From assembly GCA_012295275.1 (NCBI GenBank), contig CM022679.1, positions 13,475,524 to 13,539,523 of the forward strand: a DNA stretch of 64,000 nt. Direction: 5' to 3'. This document shows, one piece after another, positions 29,011-39,745 of the stretch. The position numbers were made by a program, and so were the translations under genes. Every line of letters starts with the position of its first letter. The stretch's first letter is position 1. This DNA is from Chrysomallon squamiferum. Taxonomy: Eukaryota > Mollusca > Gastropoda > Neomphalida > Peltospiridae. The notes beneath the pieces were generated by a model. It searched no databases. It saw only the letters and a list, made by a program, of their open reading frames with translations, and had not been told where the DNA came from.

Positions 29011-32000
29011 TTATTTACAGCTCTGCCATTTGGCCTTAATTAATACTTTTATTCAGCTGGGTTTTTTTTGTTGTTGTTTTTTTCAACATTTTTTTTTTAA
29101 TTTAGTGTTGTCACACAAACTGTAGCTGTCAGTACATCATGTATGCATTGATGTCACAGCTTCAGTGACGAATGGAAAAAATGGCAGCATTTTAATATTT
29201 TGAAACAGTATTATTTTATTACTATACTTTGTTAGAATGATGGTATGCCAATCAAAACAGTAATATAAGTATAAAGAATTGTATCTCACCATTTATCACA
29301 CCACAGTCATGCTGTAACAGTTAATATTTCTGTGTGGTTACAAGGATGTTATTTTACAAAATAAGAGATTACGAAGAAACAGTAAATACAGAAAATGTTA
29401 TTTTGCTGTATCACCATTTAGTCTAGATATCCTCACAATGTTCATATTTCATATATAGATTATACAGACAGTCTGCAATTAATGAAGTATATTTCAGGTA
29501 ATATGTATATTACCTGAGTTTTATTACCTGGTCATACAGATTAACTGTAACATATATATATATATTTATTTATTTAATAAAAATCAGGTAATGTACATAT
29601 TACCTGAAATATAGTTCATTAATTTATATATATGTATGTTACAGTTAATCTGTATGACCAGGTAATAAATATATATATATATATATATCATAGCCATAGC
29701 TATATTGAGGCAAATGAGGTAAATACCTCATACCAAAATTGAGGATTTTTTGTTTGTTTCAGATGTTGTGTTTTTGGGAGGTGCAGGGTTGTACAAAGAT
29801 TTTATTTTAAAAATATAAAATATAAAAGGCTAGAATCGAGGATGTTGCATTTTTCAAGTCAGAGCTTCTGGGGGCCTTAGGCAGCTCTCATACACCTCGT
29901 TCAAATTGTTTTTCCCTTCTCCACTCAACGATTAACTTTTAATTATTTTCTTCCTCTAATTTCTTATCCAGGCTAGGTTTTAAAAATTTTTATGTCCCAA
30001 AATTGAGCTGTATTTCAGATCATTATATTTTATTTTATATTTTTATTTTATTATTTATTCATTTTTTTAATATTTATTTTATTTTTTTTTAAAGCTGCAT
30101 TTGCAGATGCGATGACTAATTTTATTTTCATTATTTATCTTTTTATTTATATTATATTTTAATATAACAACATTCATCTAAAACCATCATTTGTTAACTT
30201 ACACTCATGTCCTGAATATCTTACAAAATAATATCACTATGCCATTATTTTATAATTAATATCCACAAATTTTAGATATTTTACAATTAAGATTTGAAAA
30301 TATTAAAATAGTACTCTGAACAAAAATGAGTAATTTAATTTTTGAACTTTAATAATAATAATAATAATAATAATGATGATGATGATGATGATGATTATAT
30401 TTGATGATGACAGTAATAATAATAATGAAAGCAACATAGTAGTAGTAATAGTGGTAGTAGCAAGAAAAAGATGAAGAAAAATAACAAAAAACAGCATCAG
30501 TTGATTCAATAACAACAACTACAACCACAACAAAAACAACAACAACAATAATAATTTAAATACTATAAAGCCAGCATCATTTTTCTGAATTAAAATATAA
30601 ATGTTATAAAAAGTATCAGTATTTCACAACCTAAATGTAAGTTTCATCAGCTTTTCACAAAATATTTTACATGCAAAATCTATTACAAATTTTCCATGTG
30701 TAGCTGAAAATGATGGTATTTTTTTGTTGAATATCACTGTTTTATGTATGATGGCCTGTACATTATTACAACAAAAGTTTAACAACTTTGTCATATGTAT
30801 CTATAAGATAATATTAAATTCTATTAATACTGACGTTTTGCCAATTTTACACCACACACAACACAAATACACAACCATTTAAGTATGTTTATATATATAT
30901 ATGTATATATGTATGTGTCTGTGTGTGTTCCTCTGTGTATTTCTATATAATATATAGATAGATGCATAGACAGACAGAGAGACAGATAGATAGATAAATA
31001 GATAGATTTGCTCACAATTATCAGTTTTTGCTGATGAACTTGTTGTTGTTATTGTCACTGTTGTTTTCTCTTTTTTTCCATTACTACTGCTGCTACTACT
31101 CTAAAATCACTACTACCACTACCACTATACTGCTGCTGCTGCTGCAGCTACTACTTCTACTACTACTACTACTGCCATCATCACTTCCATTATTTATTTA
31201 TTTATTTATTTTACAGGATGTTCCTTTAATGGCAAATGCTATGGTGAAGGAGCATATTGGTCATACAGCTGCTCGAAATTCACATGCATTAACAACAGCA
31301 ACAAAACACATTTTCAGTGGAAAAGTGAGACTGTTAGCAAAGGTAAGAGAGTTGATAGAATTTCAGATTGTTAGCAAATGTAAGAGAGTTGATAGAATTT
31401 CAGACTGTTAGCAAAGGTAAGAGAGTTGATAGAATTTCAGATTGTTAGCAAAGATAAGAAAGTTGATAGAATTTCAGATTGTTAGCAAAGATAAGAAAGT
31501 TGATAGAATTTCAGACTGTTAGCAAATGTAAGAGAGTTGATAGAATTTCAGACTGTTAGCAAATGTAAGAGAGTTGATAGAATTTCAGACTGTTAGCAAA
31601 GGTAAGAGAGTTGGTAGAATTTCAGATTGTTAACAAAGATAAGAGAGTTGATAGAATTTCAGATTGTTAACAAAGGTAAGAAAGTTGATAGAATTTCAGA
31701 TTGTTTACAAAGGTAAGAAAGTTGATAGAATTTCAGACTGTTAGCAAAGGTAAGAGAGTTGATAGAATTTCAGACTGTTAGCAAAGGTAAGAGAGTTGAT
31801 AGAATTTCAGATTGTTTACAAAGGTAAGAGAGTTGATAGAATTTCAGATTGTTAACAAAGGTAAGAAAGTTGATAGAATTTCAGATTGTTAGCAAAGGTA
31901 AGAGAGTTGATAGAATTTCAGATTGTTAACAAAGGTAAGAAAGTTGATAGAATTTCAGATTGTTAACAAAGGTAAGAAAGTTGATAGAATTTCAGATTGT

Positions 32001-33396
32001 TAACAAAGGTAAGAGAGTCGATAGAATTTCAGATGTTGTTTCAGTTACTCATTAACAATTCAGCACTGTTTCATTCAAACTTTTCTACTATAATGTAAAT
32101 TTTTACTTTATTGTTTTAAATTACCAATGCTTCAGATGTTATATCAAGATCTTGGATGCTATCAGCATTTCACAAAATAAATGTTAGTGTTATCAATGTT
32201 TCATGATATAAATGTTATTATTATTTCAGTGTAAATGTTACAAATGTTGTCAGTGTTTCATAAAGTAAATGTTATCAATTTTTCACAATGTAAATGCTAT
32301 GATGTTATCAATATTTTGACTATCCATATATTTTAAGTGTCTTCAGTTTTTCACAATTTAAATGTCATGAATGTTATCAATTTTTCACAATGTAAATGTT
32401 ATAAATGTAATCACTATTTCACAATCTAAATGTTATAAGCTCATCGATATTTCACAAAAGTTATCAAGTTTCACAATGTAAAAGATATCACTATTTCACA
32501 GGCTGCCTTGATTACAATGGTAAATGTCGCAAGGAAGGAGATAAGGTGACAAACAACTGTGTAACTTACGAGTGTATATGGGAAGACAAACCTGGCTTTT
32601 ACCCTGTGGATGGAGGTAAAAGAATCATTTAAACTGAATATATATATATATATATATATCATAATATTTATTGTCATCATCATTGTTGTCACAATCATCA
32701 CTATAATCATCATTATTATTTATTTTGTTTATAGCAGCATGATTTTTCTTTAAATCTTATTGTTTCTGTTTCACGGTATGGCTAATTTTCAGTATGTTTC
32801 CTTCAAAGAATTCTTCAAACAAGCCTGTCATGGTCATGTTTCCTGCCTTCTGCAGGGACTTCTGGTAAAGACTGGTACCACTGTTAATAATGATAATATA
32901 ATATATTTGTTGCTGTTTCATGATATTATAGTTCAGTAAGTGCAGAATTTTAGATCAGGTAATAGGAGCAAATAGAAGAGAGATGAAACAGAAACCTTTG
33001 TCTGACTGGGTCCCCCAAGTGTCACATGCCTTCTGACATCACAATAAAGAAATGACCTCATACGGGGCTGAACGATTTGCACTTTATATTGTTTATATGG
33101 GATTTAATTTCTTTTATTTTCATGATTCTTCTTTTTTTCTATATCAGATCATAAAGTCAAAGATCAGTATTCAGTTGTAATTTTATTTTTCTGTTGTTTT
33201 AGGTTGTTTGTGGCATGGGAAGTGTTATGATGCAAACTCAGAATGGAAAGAGCGCTGTTCCACTTACAACTGTACTGTGTTGATTAATGGCACGCACACT
33301 CAAAGAACTGTAATGCCTGTCCAACTGGGTAATCCATTTCACTACTATTACTACAACCACAACAACAACAACCACTACTACTACTACTACTACTAC

Positions 33397-33427
<31 letters not shown>

Positions 33428-34042
33428 TGTTGTTGTTCTCATTTAAAAAAATTTAATTTGAAATATAATGATGTTTATATAGTTCAGTTTTAATACTGAT
33501 AAAATATTCTTCATAGATATACATACAAAAACACATCATACACAGAGAAACAAACATACAAAATTACATTAAAAAAGATTCGTACAAATTGCACACACAA
33601 ACAAGACACACATTTCATACTCTCACCTGCACACATGCATACACATGCACACACATCTAAAACCATCGAACATCTATTCATAAATGTATTCTTCCGCAGA
33701 TCTGTAAACACATGGCGTATACATGCATATTATATCCTGGAAATACACGTGCATACTTCAGTGAATTCTTTTATCTGTCTATGTATTGATGTCAAAATAA
33801 TCAGTTATTTTATTTATTCTGAAGGTTGTAAATTCAATGACAAATGTGTGAACACTGGTGGCACGTACAAATACAACTGTGTCACCTACTTATGTAACAA
33901 GACAGGAAGTGCATGCGGTATAAAAGTAACTGCAGTTGGTAAGTTTACTCTATAAAAACGTCGTGTTATTAAAATGCCAGTGTTGGGGAAAAAAACCTTT
34001 CTTATTAGTATTACTATTAGTATCACTATTATTATTATTATT

Positions 34043-34082
<40 letters not shown>

Positions 34083-34259
34083 TTTTTTTTTTAAATTAAT
34101 CATTTTATTTTTTTATTTTTTTATTTATTTATTTATTATTTTAATTTGTTTTTATTATTTACTTTATATTTTTAATTCATTATATTATTCGTTTAAATGA
34201 TCATCATCATCACCATCATCATTATCATCATTATTATCATTATTATTATTATTATTATT

Positions 34260-34290
<31 letters not shown>

Positions 34291-35627
34291 CTTATTTGCT
34301 GATCCACTGTTTTCAATAGCATAAAACCTCCCTTTCTGGAATGCTATATTTGCTTCTGTTATTAAGTAAGTTTTAAAGTTTATCTGTGGCAGTATGAACA
34401 AACATATTAAATATCTTTGGTAAGCATACAAATAAATATGCAGTAGTTAAACCTTTTCCAGATGCCGTTATTTTTAAACAAAGAAAAATACATTAATCCT
34501 TAACAAACTGAGGTTAATGCTGCATTATGGTGATTATAACTCAGTCTCTTGACGATGTTTTGGGTATAAATTGGTAAGACAAAATTCAGAAAAAATAAGA
34601 GCCTTCAGCTGATACACACAAGATAATCATTTGAAAATATACAAAATATATTTACATGTGTTTGTTCGTACAGCTATGAGTTCTGATTAATGTTTTCTAT
34701 AAATAAAGGTTTATATTAATACAACCACAGACATAAACACATACATAATATACATTCATAATTATGTAACTACATATACACTTATACATGCGTACATATA
34801 TATACATACTTGCATGTACACTTATACATGCACACATATGTATATTTTATATACACATACATACACACATACATATTTACCCATGCAAAAATGCACACAT
34901 ACACACAGACAGGCATGTTTACTTGAAAATATAATGACAGTGAATGTACTTTGTACTGTTCTCTTGTATTTAGGCTGTAAAAACCCAAATACAGGTAAAT
35001 GTGTGGCTGAAAATGCTACAATGGACTTTGGGTGCAACACGTATAAATGTGTCATACAGAAAACAAAAAAAGGCTACAGACGAACATCACGTGTAGTTTC
35101 ATCAGGTAATTTTGTCTGTAATTTCAAACATAGTTTAAAATACATGTATACATATTAATTCAGAGCATACTATTGCGTAGCATGGGCAGGGCCCCGGGAT
35201 GTTGCCAAGGACACAAAATTCTGGAAGAGACTCCAGGAGGGATAAATTCCACAGGTTGGGAAGTACAATATTTGCCTTGCCCCATGGGCTGGCAACCCAC
35301 GCTACACTGCTAAGTGCACATCTCAGGCACTATCATTTAAGTGGTTTCTTAAAGGCTGTCTGCCTATGGGGAGATGCATGTAAATGATCACTTGTTGCTA
35401 GTAATAATAACACAGTAGCTCAGATTGTGGCACTGGGATTGCCGTTTCATTAACTCTACGATTCTTAAACATGATCTGTAATGCACATAACTGTAAATGA
35501 ACTATGTGTTAAGTGTATGGTTTAATCAAATGTTTTTTGTTTTTTTTTCCTTTTAAAAACATATTTAAAATATTACTGTTCTCTCTTTTTCTCTCTCTCT
35601 TGCTATATATCTCTCTAACTTCGAACT

Positions 35628-35667
<40 letters not shown>

Positions 35668-36516
35668 ACATATGCAATATGTTGTAATTTATTTTCATAA
35701 TGATCAAAATGAATGATACGTTAATTAACAACATATTATATACATTGGAAAATAACTTCATGCTGATGGTAATATTAATTTCTCGTTTTTCTCTATTTCA
35801 GGTTGCACTTACAAGAAGAAGTGTTACAAACAAAACGAAACCTTGCAGTTTGGCTGCCAAACGTACATATGTAGTACATTCAAAAAGAATGGAAAAATAT
35901 ATGTTGGTTTCAAATTTAGTTCCTACGGTGAGATTACTACGAACTGAAATTACTACGCATGCTAGAAGCAGTAAAAATCAATCTGTTTTTGCAGTTTAAT
36001 TACCCTACAGTAAGATACAACTTCTCGCTGTAGTCATTGTTAGTGTGATGTCCTGATGTGAGTAAGGACTGAATTTCAGAATGAAAGATGCACACATTTA
36101 CATTCATACGTACCTACATGTACATACATAGAAACATGCATACACAGATACAGGAATATATGCGTATATAAATACATGCATACATACATTCACACATAAA
36201 TACATACAGACATACATACATACATAAAATGCATACACATACACATAAACATATGTACAATCACATATACACACATATCTCCACAGAAACATACAAGAAC
36301 AAAAAAGTAGCACTGAAATGGACTTTATTGTTTTTGTTTTTTTAAGGTTGTAAGTACAAAGGTGTTTGTTACAAAGCTAATGAGACGTTTCATGACGGAT
36401 GCAGGAAAAAAGCCTGTCGTGTTTATGTAAAAGGAAAGCGGATCAGTTATAAAATTGTTTCACTTAGTAAGTATCTTTACAATCAAATTAGCTTCTTTTC
36501 TTTTTCTCACTGTCTT

Positions 36517-36553
<37 letters not shown>

Positions 36554-36574
36554 TAATATTATATATAATATTAT

Positions 36575-36612
<38 letters not shown>

Positions 36613-38616
36613 ACTAGTAGTACTAGTAGTAGTAGTAGCAGCAGCAGCAGCATTAGTAGTTATTTATTTACTTTGTTTGTTTTAAATGTTATTACTATTA
36701 TTATTTTTTTTTTTTTTTTTAAATTAATTATTTCCTTTACATATAGTATATACAAATTAAACAATACCTTTGGTGATAAGAAAAAAAATAGTATAAATAT
36801 ATTCTGCATACTTCCCAGTTACATTTTTGCAGTCCAGTGTTAATTTGTAAAGAAGTGTATCAAGCAAAGAATACAGTTTTAAAAAATAGGAAAATTTGAA
36901 ATTTGTCTCATGTTGTTTTTACTGAAGAGAGGTTGCCCAAAACAGTAAGTTAATAATAACTTGAAAGTATACATAACATTTTTTTTTACTTTTTAAAAAA
37001 ATAACCATTTTTAGATCTTTATTTGTACATCTCGTACACTGTAAATCAAAAAGAAATTGTTGTTGGGAAGCTAGTGTAGCTCTATAGGAAAACACTAAAT
37101 CCATAAGTGAGAGATTGTGGGGTCAGTTGTTCTTTATCCACTGATATATAGTATATTTTCAATTTCATCAATTTCCCATAGGTAGATACATAACTCTTGT
37201 AAAGGATGTAGTACTGAAAAAACGTAACATAAGAGATCTAGTGATATAGATATTTTTTCCTTTGAATAAATTAATGTTTCTATAACAATCCTTCAGAGTA
37301 AGATTATTTCTGTAATGCATATTAAATATTTTATAGCATAACTGGAAAGTGAATTTTTGTTTTAAACAACAGTACACTTTTTAGGTAATGGGTATAATGA
37401 TATCAAATGATACCCTTCTTCTAAAATCTGTTTCTTTTATTTTCATGTTTGTAGATTAATTAACCCAACTCATCTATACGGTTATTCCAGTTTAGACACA
37501 AAATTCACATATATACGTTTTTACATTTTACATTAGCATGCTCAGTATATGGAATTCCACTTTATAAACTAAATTCATGCATAAGCATATATTATCAAAT
37601 ATCAAATTAGCATGACTCACAGTACGGTAATGCAAATTTTTAAATCAAACTCATTTATACATGATCAAAGTAACAAATTGATACTTTTGTCCATCATCAA
37701 AGTAGCATTTTTGGTTTTGTGTATCAGTTTTTGATTAATTATATTACCTTGCAGACTGCATGTATAATGGACACTGTTACGAGATGAACCAGTCAATTCA
37801 AATTAGATGTACTAACTACACCTGTTTGGAAAGACATGATAACTCATGTCAGCGTGTTGGTATGACCAGAACAAGTATAGGTGTGTATTACGTGTGTGTT
37901 TGCTGTCATTATAATCATCATTTACATTTCTGTCATTTTACATAGTTGTTTTGTTGTATTTATTATTTACTTTATTATTATTATTATTATTATTTTTTTT
38001 TAAATTTTTAAATCATTTTATCTATTTATTATATTTTATTTCATATATGTATATATCAGTTAATACTTTTGTCTCGTTCTGTCTAATAAACTTGATATAA
38101 ATTATCTGACAAAACTACCTGCTTTAAGCGTGTTTATCTGCTGACTTGCTTTCTCACTGTTTCAGCCTGTACTCATCCCACTGAAGACAAATGTGTGCCT
38201 GCTAACGCCACTGTGGATAGTCACTGTGCCACATACAAATGCCGTGTTAAAAAAACATCCAAAGGATACATGCGCATGCTAAATGCAGTATCTGCAGGTA
38301 TGTTCACAGGTAGTTTTAATGACAGATGCACGTGTGAAGAACATTATATCTTTCTGATGTAACACGAATAAAATATTGAAAATTAATTTAAAAAAAAAAT
38401 TCAGTATCATTTAAAATAAAGTGCACAAGAAATGAGGTTTGATAATATATTAATTTCATTCGTTTTTTTTTTTTTTTTCATTAACAAAACAGTAATGTTT
38501 TCTGTAGTCTTGAAAAAATACACATCAGACAGCTATGTACAAAATGAATATTGTTTTATTGTTGTACTTTGTTGTTAATGTCCATTGGTTGCCTAAAACA
38601 AGAAATTAGTTGCATG

Positions 38617-38671
<55 letters not shown>

Positions 38672-39414
38672 AACTTAAAATACTTTACATTCATACCAAC
38701 ATAGGTGTTTTTTAATTTCTACATGGATAGGAAAAACTAAAACTCTTTTTTTTTTTTTATTTATTTATTTTTTTTTTTTTTTTTTTAACTTACAGGATGT
38801 ATCTACAAAGGAAAATGTTACAAACTAAATGAGACATTTGAGAGGAACTGTATCATTTTCAAGTGTTATCAGAAACGGCTTGCATCTGGAAGAATACAAT
38901 CTAGTTTTAAAATTGATTCCTATGGTAAGTTCCCATAAGCACACCTGTTACATGTATGTTACATCAAAGTGTTAAAATCTCCATTTGACTCACTATTTAA
39001 TTCACTGTATTCTAGAACGAGAGTGCTTTTTGGTGTCTGTCTAAGATTAAGCTTAATTCCTTAAAGAACAGTTATTTTAAAATTTATTATTGTTAAACTT
39101 CAGAATAATGAGATAAAATTACGTATAAATTACAATAAATTTAATAAATCTCTGATATTGTTAATGTTTTATTGTTGGAATTATAACTGCTGTTCCTCTT
39201 ATTATTATTCCTTCTTCTATTACCACTGTTATCATAATGATCATGTTATAATTGTTTGTTGCTGATGCCGTTTTTATTGTTGTTATTGTTATTGTAATTA
39301 TTATTACTACTATTACTATGATTGTGATAATTATTTTTGTTGCTGTCGTTGTGGTTGTAATTGTTGTTGTTGTTGTCAATGTTCTTGCTCCTATTATCAT
39401 TACGATCATATTAC

Positions 39415-39456
<42 letters not shown>

Positions 39457-39714
39457 AGGGTGTAAACGCAATGGACACTGTCGGAAGGCAAATGAGACAT
39501 TTCTGGAAGGATGCTCAAAGAAAGCGTGTCATGTGTATCGTAAAGGAAATGGCATCATGTACAAAATTGTTTCTCTTAGTAAGACTCCTCAAAACACATT
39601 TTATAAAATTACACAACTTTCACATTTGCTTGCTGATGGGAATTTTGGGGGATAGGTTGTTTTTTTTCAATTTTAATTTTTTTTAATTTTTTTGTTTGTT
39701 TGTTTGTTTGGTTT

Positions 39715-39745
<31 letters not shown>

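Larger units (their letters stand above)
25840..29400. repeat. Segmental duplication, copy B
   Basis: It begins in sequence matching the intron just downstream of exon 12 (compare 17240) and continues through the receptor gene to about 29.4 kb. It lacks an exon 12 copy, about 550 bp including the transmembrane exon, and the TATA/kappaB array. Confidence 0.75.

Noticed and set aside
35160-35400. tRNA-derived SINE
   Set aside because: No clear A and B boxes in the right spacing. It is left as an unclassified segment.
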